Source: JBKEDS01 sp047975545 (GTDB lineage: Bacteria; Bacteroidota; Bacteroidia; Flavobacteriales; Flavobacteriaceae). Taken from it: a stretch of DNA of 64,000 nucleotides. The number at the start of each line of letters is the position of its first letter. Within the stretch, counting starts at the first letter, position 1. The stretch spans positions 16,830 through 80,829 of the forward strand of contig JBKEDS010000023.1 of the NCBI GenBank assembly GCA_047975545.1. Reading direction: 5' to 3'. The notes below the pieces were generated by a model, which had not been told where the DNA came from, made no database searches, and saw only the letters and a program-made list of their open reading frames with translations. Shown here piece by piece: positions 52,149 through 59,212 of the stretch. A program made the position numbers and the translations under genes.

Positions 52149-53180
52149 TTAATACATTTCTCCTCTAATAGGTGTTTCATAATTGCTTTTGAAGCTGTTA
52201 GCGCTTAAATTTTTACCCAAAAGGTACATTAATTTGCCTATGGCGGCCTCGGTTGTTAGGTCTTTTCCCGAAATAACGCCTATTTTTTTTAGGTGGTTGC
52301 TGGTTTCGTAATGTCCCATGATAACGCTGCCACCGTTGCATTGCGTTACGTTTATAATATGTATGCCTTTGTGTATGGCCGCTTCAAGTAAATTGGTAAA
52401 CCAGTTTTCGGTGGTGCTGTTGCCGGCGCCATAGGTTTCCAATATTACGGCTTTTAAATGTTTTGTGCTTAATATATTTTGAAGGACGGTTTCGGACAAT
52501 CCCGGAAAAAGTTTTATTACTACAATGTTATGGTCTAAGTTTTTATGAACTTTTAAAGGCTTATCCAAATTAGGCCTTAACAAATAATCGTGGTTTATTT
52601 TTAAATGTACGCCCGATTGTGCCAGTTCGGGGTAATTGGGCGAGGCAAAAGCCTCGAAATGTTCGGCGTTTACTTTTGTGGTGCGGTTTCCTCTGTATAA
52701 TTTATATTCAAAGTACAGGCACACTTCTTTTATAACGGGGCGGTTTTTATTTTGTAGCGCTGCTATTTGTATGGATGTAATTAGGTTTTCCTTGGCATCG
52801 GTACGCAAATCGCCAATGGGTAGTTGCGAGCCTGTAAAAATAACGGGTTTTGTTAGGTTTTCCAGCATAAAGCTCAAGGCCGAAGCCGAATAGCTCATGG
52901 TGTCGCTGCCGTGCAATACCACAAACCCATCGAAGGCATGGTAATGGGCTTCTATTATTTCGGCTATTTGTACCCAATAGTCCAAGTTCATATTACTGGA
53001 ATCTATGGGGGTTTTAAAGGATAGGGTTTCTATGCTGCAATCCAACAAGCGCAATTCGGGAATTTTTTCCAATAAGGTATCAAAATCGAAAGCCTTTAAG
53101 GTACCTGTTTCGGCATCTTTCATCATACCAATAGTGCCGCCTGTATATATAAGAAGGATTTTGGTTTGCTGTTTGTCCAT
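52149..53180 (-). CDS. ansA: Type I (cytoplasmic) L-asparaginase (343 aa)
   Basis: It hydrolyses L-asparagine to aspartate and ammonia. The N-terminal active-site motif is YTGGTIGM with the catalytic Thr near residue 14; the second is VVLHGSDTMSYSASALSFML containing the Thr-Asp pair. Other family segments are PVIFTGSQLPIGDLRTDAKEN and NGGSVIMGHYETS. There is no signal peptide, so it is the cytoplasmic type. It is 3 nt downstream of tatD, consistent with a two-gene unit. Length is normal. Confidence 0.95.
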   Translation of the reverse strand: MDKQQTKILLIYTGGTIGMMKDAETGTLKAFDFDTLLEKIPELRLLDCSIETLSFKTPIDSSNMNLDYWVQIAEIIEAHYHAFDGFVVLHGSDTMSYSASALSFMLENLTKPVIFTGSQLPIGDLRTDAKENLITSIQIAALQNKNRPVIKEVCLYFEYKLYRGNRTTKVNAEHFEAFASPNYPELAQSGVHLKINHDYLLRPNLDKPLKVHKNLDHNIVVIKLFPGLSETVLQNILSTKHLKAVILETYGAGNSTTENWFTNLLEAAIHKGIHIINVTQCNGGSVIMGHYETSNHLKKIGVISGKDLTTEAAIGKLMYLLGKNLSANSFKSNYETPIRGEMY

Positions 53181-53183
53181 GGT

Positions 53184-53951
53184 TTATATGTTAAACACGT
53201 TTTTGGCATTTTGGGTGGTAATTTGGGCTATTTCGGTCTCGGGCAATTTGTGCAATTCAGATAATTTACGCAATATTTCAACGATATAGGCACTTTCGTT
53301 GCGCTTGCCGCGATAGGGTACGGGAGCTAAATACGGCGCATCGGTTTCCAAAACAATATGTTTTAAGTCGATTTGATGTAAAAACTGGTCTATTTTTCCG
53401 TTTTTAAAGGTTGCCACGCCGCCTATTCCCAATTTCATGTTATAGGAAAGGGCTTGTTCGGCCTGCTTCAAAGTTCCTGTAAAACAGTGGAAAATACCGT
53501 GTAAATCGTTACTTTTTTCATCCTCTAACACTTCAAAAATTTCATCGAAGGCTTCACGGCAGTGTATGTTTATGGGCAACTTGTATTGTTTTGCCAATTG
53601 TATTTGGTGCTTAAAGGCCTCTTGTTGAATAGCCAAAGTACTTTTGTCCCAATACAGATCGATACCGATTTCGCCTACGGCATAAAATTTACGGCTGGCC
53701 AATAGGGTTTCCACGTGTTTTAATTCGTCTTTATAATTCTCTTTTACATGGGTGGGGTGCAGGCCCATCATTAAAAAGATGTTTTCCGGAAAGTCGTTTT
53801 CAAGTTGTAACATTGCCGCTGTGTAGGTAGAGTCGATGGCCGGGACAAAAAAGCGGGAAACGCCTTGGGCAATGGCGCGGTTAATCATGGCGCTTCTGTC
53901 CTTGTCGAAAGCCTCGCTGTATAAATGGGTATGGGTATCCGTAATTATCAT
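53184..53951 (-). CDS. tatD: TatD-family metal-dependent DNase (255 aa)
   Basis: TatD enzymes are cytoplasmic metal-dependent nucleases (3'-5' exonuclease and related activity). The amidohydrolase HxH motif is TDTHTHLYSE near residues 4-13, followed by GLHPTHV, VGEIGIDLYWD, NIHCREAFDE, IFHCFTG and ETDAPYLAPVPYRG, all expected metal-site segments. ATG 53951 starts MIITDTHTHL; an in-frame TTG 15 nt upstream is unlikely. It is co-transcribed with the asparaginase gene, separated by 3 nt. Confidence 0.95.
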   Translation of the reverse strand: MIITDTHTHLYSEAFDKDRSAMINRAIAQGVSRFFVPAIDSTYTAAMLQLENDFPENIFLMMGLHPTHVKENYKDELKHVETLLASRKFYAVGEIGIDLYWDKSTLAIQQEAFKHQIQLAKQYKLPINIHCREAFDEIFEVLEDEKSNDLHGIFHCFTGTLKQAEQALSYNMKLGIGGVATFKNGKIDQFLHQIDLKHIVLETDAPYLAPVPYRGKRNESAYIVEILRKLSELHKLPETEIAQITTQNAKNVFNI

Positions 53952-53965
53952 GGTATAAAAATACA

Positions 53966-53994
53966 AAAGTAGCCGTTGTTCTAACAGCTACTTT
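53966..53994 (-). terminator. Likely terminator between the anti-sigma gene and tatD
   Basis: AAAGTAGC (53966-53973) and GCTACTTT (53987-53994) form an 8-bp stem with a 13-nt loop. On the minus strand the stem is followed by TGTATTTTTAT, T-rich. The same bases include TACTTTTG, which could also read as a -7 element for tatD, so function is ambiguous. Confidence 0.55.
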
Positions 53995-54016
53995 CGTGTT
54001 TTGTTTAAATGTTTGG

Positions 54017-54754
54017 TTAATCCAGTTTGTTTAATAGTTTTTGGGCTTGGGCGTAATCTTCGGCGTCTTGGGGGATTGTTTTTAATATTTTGGCGCACTC
54101 GTCGGGCTCGCCTTGTTTTAGTTTGCTTAGTGCCAAAAACCAAACGGCTTTTTGTTTGTATACCGAAGTTCCTTTTTGCAAGCTGTTTAACAAATTGTCG
54201 GCCGGTTCAAAATTATTGGTTTCAATATTGCACAGGGCGTAGTAAAAGGTTAGTTCGGCGTTGTTTTTATCCAAAACCAGCAAGCCTTCGAAAGCATCCT
54301 TGGCTACGTCGAAATTTTTATTGTTAAATGCCGTTTCTGCCGTTTGCAACAGGGCTTGGTTTTCGCCTCTAACCGTTAGGCTTAGGGTGTCGTAATTGGC
54401 GTAATCGTTATAATCGGGCGACGAAAATTGGTTGAATATAAAAAAGCCAAGTAGCATAATGGTACAGGCTGCCACTCCGAATTTTAAATACCGTTGTTGT
54501 TTTATTTTGTTGGCATTGGATTTGGCATTGCTGAAATAAGCCTGCGAAATGTTTTGGAGGTTGGCCTTAAAGACCACACGCTCGTCTTCATTTTTAAATT
54601 TGTCTTCCAAAAACGAAGCGGTTTCTTTGTACAGTTTAAACGCATCGTTAAAACCCGAATCTTTTTCCAATCGTTTTTTAAAAGTAACGATGTCGTCCTT
54701 TGGCATATCGCCTTCAAGATAGGTTTCAAATAATAAATAATCGCGTTCTTCCAT
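54017..54754 (-). CDS. Membrane-anchored anti-sigma-like protein with TPR region (245 aa)
   Basis: The first 85 residues are acidic and helical (LFETYLEGDMPKDDIVTFKKRL), as in zinc-free anti-sigma domains. One transmembrane helix follows (YLKFGVAACTIMLLGFFIF, about 88-106). The periplasmic part has TPR-like helices (AETAFNNKNFDVAKDAFEGL; LTFYYALCNIETNNFEPADNLL cut to NNFEPADNLLNS). The gene is 6 nt after the ECF sigma gene, the usual sigma/anti-sigma layout. It probably holds the sigma factor at the membrane until a signal reaches the TPR domain (inference). Confidence 0.75.
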   Translation of the reverse strand: MEERDYLLFETYLEGDMPKDDIVTFKKRLEKDSGFNDAFKLYKETASFLEDKFKNEDERVVFKANLQNISQAYFSNAKSNANKIKQQRYLKFGVAACTIMLLGFFIFNQFSSPDYNDYANYDTLSLTVRGENQALLQTAETAFNNKNFDVAKDAFEGLLVLDKNNAELTFYYALCNIETNNFEPADNLLNSLQKGTSVYKQKAVWFLALSKLKQGEPDECAKILKTIPQDAEDYAQAQKLLNKLD

Positions 54755-54760
54755 AGGGAT

Positions 54761-55345
54761 TTACATGTTAAGCTGGTTAAATTTTGATGAAGCCTTTATA
54801 AGCTGTGTTAGTTTGCCCATGCACAGCGATTTTTTTTTTCGGGCATAGGCATAGGTTACGCCAAGGCTTTGGGCAACTTCCTCCATCGCTTTTATTTTAA
54901 AACATGCCTGTAACAACTCTTGGCATGCCGTGCCTAATTTTTGGAACATTTCGGAAAAAAGGGCTTCTTTTTCATTTAAAAGCGATGTTTCTAAAGCAAG
55001 CTCTTGGGCTTCGTCGTAATTAGATAAAACCGTTTCGGTTATTGTTACCGTTTTATTGGAGTTTTTTTTCAGTTCGTTTAACCATTTTCGTTTGCATAAC
55101 AAAAAAAAATAGGCATCGAACGGGCAGGTAAGCCGTAACTGCTTTTTGCTTGCTTGGGCATAAATGGCCATAAGGGTATCTTGCACAACGTCTTGGGCTT
55201 GGTCCAAATTGCCACTGTTTTGTTTAATGTAATTAACAACCTTGGGCACAAACTTGTCGTAAATGGCCTGTATTATAAAGGAGTTGTTTTCTGCCAAGCC
55301 CTTTATATACTTTTGGTCGTCGTGTGTTTTCTTCTCGCCCGTCAA
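54761..55345 (-). CDS. ECF-type RNA polymerase sigma factor (194 aa)
   Basis: Region 2 is visible as DQAQDVVQDTLMAIYAQA and FFLLCKRKWLNELKK. Region 4 is seen near the end as AMEEVAQSLGVTYAYARKKK, a helix-turn-helix. It lacks sigma-70 regions 1 and 3, as expected for ECF factors. The gene is divergent from the lipoprotein gene at 55492, with 146 nt between. It is followed by its likely anti-sigma partner. Its presumed target promoters at 55390 and 57422 share GGTAAC-N14-GTTTATATAAG. Confidence 0.88.
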   Translation of the reverse strand: MTGEKKTHDDQKYIKGLAENNSFIIQAIYDKFVPKVVNYIKQNSGNLDQAQDVVQDTLMAIYAQASKKQLRLTCPFDAYFFLLCKRKWLNELKKNSNKTVTITETVLSNYDEAQELALETSLLNEKEALFSEMFQKLGTACQELLQACFKIKAMEEVAQSLGVTYAYARKKKSLCMGKLTQLIKASSKFNQLNM

Positions 55346-55389
55346 GGTTAAGTATTTTCTGCTAAATTAAGAAAACTTTAAAATATATA

Positions 55390-55420
55390 GGTAACATTTT
55401 TTTATAGTTGTTTATATAAG
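55390..55420 (+). promoter_or_regulatory. ECF-type promoter of the 55492 lipoprotein gene
   Basis: GGTAAC (55390-55395), exactly 14 nt, then GTTTATATAAG (55410-55420). The same two elements with the same spacing occur at 57422-57452 upstream of the next lipoprotein gene. GGTAAC is a common -35 of Bacteroidota ECF sigma factors. It lies about 70 nt upstream of the gene. Confidence 0.7.
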
Positions 55421-55491
55421 ACCGAATACAACAAGCAGGGCAATAAAAAATAGCCTTGTTTATTTAAAACAATAACCTAAAAAACATAATT

Positions 55492-57276
55492 ATGAGAAAA
55501 TTAATGTACACATTAAGTGTTTTTTGCAGTTTTTTATATTTTGGCTGTAATGATGACGACAATTCAACCGCCCCTCCCGATACTGGCGGCGAGAATCCGG
55601 ATATTGATTTGGTAGAATATTTTGGAAGCGCCAAATCCGTTGATGTTCTGGGTGAAGTCGTGGACTCAAATGGAGTTCCCGTAGAAGGCGCCTCGATAAC
55701 TTTTGGGGATTCTAACGCAACAACAGACGAAAATGGGGTTTTTATTATAAAATCGGCTTCGGCATACGAGCATTTTGCTTTTTTAAAAGCTACCAAGACC
55801 GGTTATTTGCAGGGGCTTAGAAGTTTTGTTCCTACCAATGGCGTAAACAAAGTAAGCATTCAGCTATTGGAAGCTTCTGTCGTGCAGACCATTTCCAGTG
55901 GCGCAGCCGCTACGGTTACTCTGTCCAACGGAGGAAGTATCGATTTTGCGGGAAGTTTTATTAATGAAGATGGCTCGGAGTACACGGGGAACGTAGATGT
56001 AATAGCACATTACTTAGATGCCGCGGAAGAACAAATAAACACCGCCATGCCCGGAATGTTGTACGCCGCAACGGAAGATAACGAGGAACGCTATTTAGAA
56101 ACCTACGGCATGATGGTAGTGGAGTTAAGGGGCAATAGCGGCCAAAAACTGAATATTAACCCCCAAACCCCCTCGGTATTAAAATTCAATTTAGCGGCAG
56201 GCATCGTAGGGGATTCCCCAAGCACCATACCCATGTGGTATTTCGATGAAGATAAGGGCTACTGGGTAGAAGATGGCGAAGGAACCCTAAGCGGCAATCA
56301 ATACGTTGCCGAAGTAACCCATTTTTCGTGGTGGAACTGCGATGCGCCTTTTCCCGTGGTAAACCTTTGCCTAACTTTGGTAGATACTAACGGAAATCCG
56401 TTAGCTAATACGCGCGTAAGGCTATCAAGCCCCAATACAAATTACCCAAGGGACGGCGTAAGCGATAATAACGGGCAAATATGCGGAAAAGTACCTTACG
56501 GCTACGCCATGGATTTAGAAGTAATTGATAAATGCAACGCTACATTTTTTACCACAACCATAGGGCCATTTACAAACAACACGGATTTCGGAAACTTAGA
56601 AGTAGCTACCATAGCTTCAAATACCATAGAAGTTAAAGGGGTGTTTAACCAATGTAACGGAAACCCTGTGGAAAACGGTTATGTAAAAATCGAGTACGAC
56701 GGATTTAATTACTACGCCAGCTTAAATGCTAATGGACGTTTTTCCACAACCATGATAAAATGTAGCACATCGTCAAACTACTTTACGGCTCAGGGATTTG
56801 ATTACGGTAACACCCAAACTACGGGCGAAATAAACTACTCGCTTTCCACAGCATCCGCAACAACTAATTTGGGAACACTGTCCGCCTGTAATACGGTAAC
56901 CGAATTTATTGAATATACCTTGGACAATAACCCGACAGAGGTGTTTATAGACAATATAAGCTGTTATAGTTTTGGTAGTGAGGGGTTTGGTGTAAGCGCA
57001 TCCAATACTAACACTTCGTTTTATTTAAGCGGAAACAATACGGTTTTGGGCACATACGCTTATGGTTGGCAAGGCGCAGGATTGTTAATGGGCTTTGACT
57101 CGGAGTTAGGCCCTTGTACCGGAACCAATACCTATGAATTTCATTTAAACAACTGGGGCGATATAGGCGAATATGTTGATATTAGCTTTAGCGGTACGTT
57201 TTACGACTGCGATAATGTAGAACACAGTGTGGTAGGGACCATTCACGTAATAAGGGAAAATGAAGAGCCTCAGTAA
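55492..57276 (+). CDS. Lipoprotein with carboxypeptidase-regulatory-like domains (594 aa)
   Basis: The lipoprotein signal ends at Cys19 (LYFGC), followed by an acidic linker (NDDDNSTAPPDTGG). A first regulatory-like beta domain lies at about 50-120 (LGEVVDSNGVPVEGASITFGDSNATTDENG, cut here: VDSNGVPVEGASITFGDS). A second, with NLCLTLVDTNGNPLANTRVRL, is near 300. Between them is a region with YWVEDGEGTLSGNQYVAEVTHFSWWNCDAPFPVVN. No enzyme motif is visible. It is the first predicted target of the divergent ECF sigma factor. The product is probably an outer-membrane lipoprotein with an adhesion-like or stress role. Confidence 0.75.
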   Translation: MRKLMYTLSVFCSFLYFGCNDDDNSTAPPDTGGENPDIDLVEYFGSAKSVDVLGEVVDSNGVPVEGASITFGDSNATTDENGVFIIKSASAYEHFAFLKATKTGYLQGLRSFVPTNGVNKVSIQLLEASVVQTISSGAAATVTLSNGGSIDFAGSFINEDGSEYTGNVDVIAHYLDAAEEQINTAMPGMLYAATEDNEERYLETYGMMVVELRGNSGQKLNINPQTPSVLKFNLAAGIVGDSPSTIPMWYFDEDKGYWVEDGEGTLSGNQYVAEVTHFSWWNCDAPFPVVNLCLTLVDTNGNPLANTRVRLSSPNTNYPRDGVSDNNGQICGKVPYGYAMDLEVIDKCNATFFTTTIGPFTNNTDFGNLEVATIASNTIEVKGVFNQCNGNPVENGYVKIEYDGFNYYASLNANGRFSTTMIKCSTSSNYFTAQGFDYGNTQTTGEINYSLSTASATTNLGTLSACNTVTEFIEYTLDNNPTEVFIDNISCYSFGSEGFGVSASNTNTSFYLSGNNTVLGTYAYGWQGAGLLMGFDSELGPCTGTNTYEFHLNNWGDIGEYVDISFSGTFYDCDNVEHSVVGTIHVIRENEEPQ

Positions 57277-57318
57277 TTCATTTGCCGATACAGTAAATGT
57301 AATTGGTTAATTTGTTTA

Positions 57319-57354
57319 AAGCGGCTGTCTAAAAAATCAAGACAGCCGTTTTTT
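57319..57354 (+). terminator. Rho-independent terminator after the 55492 gene
   Basis: CGGCTGTCT (57322-57330) pairs with AGACAGCCG (57340-57348) around a 9-nt loop, followed by six Ts. It separates the two lipoprotein genes, so the second one needs its own promoter, found at 57422. Confidence 0.85.
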
Positions 57355-57421
57355 AGTGTACCGTTATTGCTAAACCCGTTTAAACTTTTTCAATTTAAAA
57401 ATTAAAAAACTTAAAAACAAG

Positions 57422-57452
57422 GGTAACAATTTTTCAATGTGGTTTATATAAG
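57422..57452 (+). promoter_or_regulatory. ECF-type promoter of the 57484 lipoprotein gene
   Basis: GGTAAC (57422-57427), 14 nt, then GTTTATATAAG (57442-57452), identical in both elements and spacing to the pair at 55390-55420. The leader to the ATG at 57484 is about 25 nt. Confidence 0.7.
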
Positions 57453-57483
57453 GGCAAACAACAAAACTTTAAAAACAAAAACT

Positions 57484-58476
57484 ATGAAAAAATTTAAATT
57501 TATTTTAGGAACACTTTTAACCGCCGCTTTGTTTTTTACAAGCTGCTCCGACGACGACAATAATAACGAAGAACCCATTGTTCGCCCAACAGCCGAAGAG
57601 TTTTCCGATATTAGGGGTAGCGCTTTGGAAGCAATAACACAAACTTTTGAGTTTAAGGCCGAAGAATCCTATGTAACCTTTACTTCGGAAAAAGGAGTTG
57701 AAATAACAATTTTTCCCGGCTGTCTTACCCTTGAGGGTAATGCCATAACAGGAACCGTAGAACTGGAATATGTCGAGGTTTTTGAAAAAGGCAACATGAT
57801 TACCACCAACAAACCCACCATGGGCCTTTTGCCAAATGGCAACAAAGCCTTGTTGCTTACCGGTGGCGAGTTTTATATTAACGCCACTTTGGATGGCAAA
57901 CAATTGGAAACCACATGTAGTTTTCAGTTAAATATTCCAGCCGATTTAACAGGCGGCGCCAACACCGGCATGACGCTTTGGGAAGGCATTATAGATGAAA
58001 ACGGCAACTTAGCTTGGGACGAGATAGATGACAAAGGCACGGCAGGTAACGAAGAAGGGCGTGATGGTGTGTTTGTAGAAGGCGAAAGCTACTATGCCTT
58101 TAGAGGCGAATTTGGCTGGACCAACGTTGATATTTTTTACAGCGACCCTCGCGAAAAAACAACACTTCTGGCTGCCGTTCCCGAAGGCTACAACAGTACC
58201 AACTGCGCCATTTATTTGGCCTATAACGACCAAACCAATGCCTTGGCTCTATTGGATACCTACGACCCGGACACTAAACTATTTAGCGAACATTACGGCC
58301 AAATTCCCATTGGATTGGAGTGCCACGCTATTTTTGTTAGCGAAGAAAACGGCAATTGGAAATACGCCGTAAAAGCCGTAACCATAGTAGAAAACGGCAC
58401 CATAACCTTTACCGAGGCCGAAATGGCCGTAGTAACCGAAGCCCAACTTATTGCTATTATAAACGATTTGCCATAA
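57484..58476 (+). CDS. Lipoprotein of the ECF regulon (330 aa)
   Basis: A lipoprotein signal ends near Cys21 (LFFTSC), followed by SDDDNNNEEP. The rest is beta-rich. FKAEESYVTFTSEKGVEI, FPGCLTLEGNAITGTVELEYVE and GLLPNGNKALLLTGGEFYI resemble, in style, the central region of the 594-residue lipoprotein at 55492 (both have a GN(A/V) strand and a GMMV-like stretch). I know no family name. The start is placed at ATG 57484; an in-frame upstream start at 57439 would overlap the -10 element. It is followed by a palindromic terminator. Co-regulation with 55492 is strongly suggested by the shared promoter. Confidence 0.75.
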   Translation: MKKFKFILGTLLTAALFFTSCSDDDNNNEEPIVRPTAEEFSDIRGSALEAITQTFEFKAEESYVTFTSEKGVEITIFPGCLTLEGNAITGTVELEYVEVFEKGNMITTNKPTMGLLPNGNKALLLTGGEFYINATLDGKQLETTCSFQLNIPADLTGGANTGMTLWEGIIDENGNLAWDEIDDKGTAGNEEGRDGVFVEGESYYAFRGEFGWTNVDIFYSDPREKTTLLAAVPEGYNSTNCAIYLAYNDQTNALALLDTYDPDTKLFSEHYGQIPIGLECHAIFVSEENGNWKYAVKAVTIVENGTITFTEAEMAVVTEAQLIAIINDLP

Positions 58477-58540
58477 CAAAACCTACAGCTTCAAATTATA
58501 CTGCTATGTAATTTGGTTGGTTAGTCGCCCCCTTTTTTTT

Positions 58541-58577
58541 AAACCAGAAACTACATGTAGTTTCTGGTTTTTTTCAA
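58541..58577. terminator. Perfect-palindrome terminator
   Basis: Thirty bases (58541-58570) form a perfect palindrome, AAACCAGAAACTACA and its complement, preceded by a T-run and followed by one. It ends the ECF lipoprotein transcript and could act in both directions. Confidence 0.85.
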
Positions 58578-58709
58578 AAAAAAATGAAGTTTTGAAACAA
58601 GTACGCACAACCATACAGACAAATAATGTTGCTTTAAGTCCGGCTCCGAAGCATTTAAAAAGTAACTTTTTTAAAAAAAATGTGTCCAACAATTAAAGTT
58701 ACCAAAAAA

Positions 58710-58979
58710 ATGAAAAGAACAATCTCCTTATTGGTATTAAAAATCGCTATAATAATGACTGTTTTGGCCAATATTTTTGTGATAATTTCAAATTTTAGGT
58801 TAAACTTTTTATCTTCCATTATTTCATTTTTGTATATTTATATCCTATCTAAATTAGTGTTATGTCAAATTAAAATTGACGGATGGGATTGCTTCCTCCG
58901 CTGTCGTCGCAATGACGTCATTGCGAGAAGGAGGTACGACGACGAAGCAATCTCTATACTAAATTCAGAGTTGACATAA
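58710..58979 (+). CDS. Doubtful small membrane-protein ORF (89 codons)
   Basis: From ATG 58710 the frame encodes a hydrophobic stretch (LLVLKIAIIMTVLANIFVI and ISFLYIYILSKLVL) and then reads through the repeat at 58858-58981, giving an arginine-rich tail. The hydrophobic half could be a real small membrane protein that was truncated or extended by the repeat. There is no ribosome-binding site or family match that I can see. Confidence 0.25.
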   Translation: MKRTISLLVLKIAIIMTVLANIFVIISNFRLNFLSSIISFLYIYILSKLVLCQIKIDGWDCFLRCRRNDVIARRRYDDEAISILNSELT

Positions 58980-58981
58980 CA
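58858..58981. repeat. MITE-like repeat with terminal and internal inverted repeats
   Basis: The outer ends GTTATGTCAA (58859-58868) and TTGACATAAC (58971-58980) are perfect complements. Inside, GATTGCTTC (58887-58895) pairs with GAAGCAATC (58944-58952), and a 20-nt perfect palindrome TCGCAATGACGTCATTGCGA lies at 58907-58926. The core belongs to the same type as the degenerate repeat at 33878-33994. Confidence 0.65.
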
Positions 58982-59069
58982 TTAGTAATTTGCAAGATGC
59001 CTATTTGCTATTGAACTTTAATACAATTAGTAATTTGGTATTCTGTTTACTAAAGCAAAAACACAACAG

Positions 59070-59212
59070 ATAAAACCCTCATTGAGGGATTTAGCAAAGC
59101 CAAGATAATCGCCTCCACAAAAGGTCATGAATAAAAACAACGGACGGAAAGCTTTTCTGCTTTTTTGTTGTGTTGTTTAAAAAAATCAAATATTTAAATT
59201 AAATTTATTCGA
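59070..59212 (+). ncRNA. Candidate structured leader RNA, copy B
   Basis: This is the second copy of the leader at 10933-11080. The hairpin CCCTC-ATT-GAGGG, TTTAGCAAAGCCAAGATAA, GCCTCCACAAAAGG and CATGAATAAAAAC are retained, and TTATTCGA directly precedes the ATG of the PKD gene as in copy A. In this copy the first short frame starts with ATA instead of ATG (KPSLRDLAKPR then stop). The second frame, ATG 59127-59180, encodes MNKNNGRKAFLLFCCVV. A cis-regulatory or leader-peptide role is inferred from conservation only. Confidence 0.6.

Larger units (their letters stand above)
58578..59069. other. Intergenic region with doubtful ORF and MITE-like repeat
   Basis: About 490 nt between the terminator at 58541 and leader RNA B. 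It contains a doubtful small ORF from 58710 and the repeat at 58858-58981. I see no clear promoter for the PKD gene here, although one should exist. Confidence 0.5.

Noticed and set aside
53964..53971. TACTTTTG on the minus strand as a tatD promoter
   Set aside because: It lies inside the 8-bp stem of a hairpin, has no TTG at the right distance upstream, and would leave a leader of about 10 nt. The terminator reading is preferred, though neither is certain.
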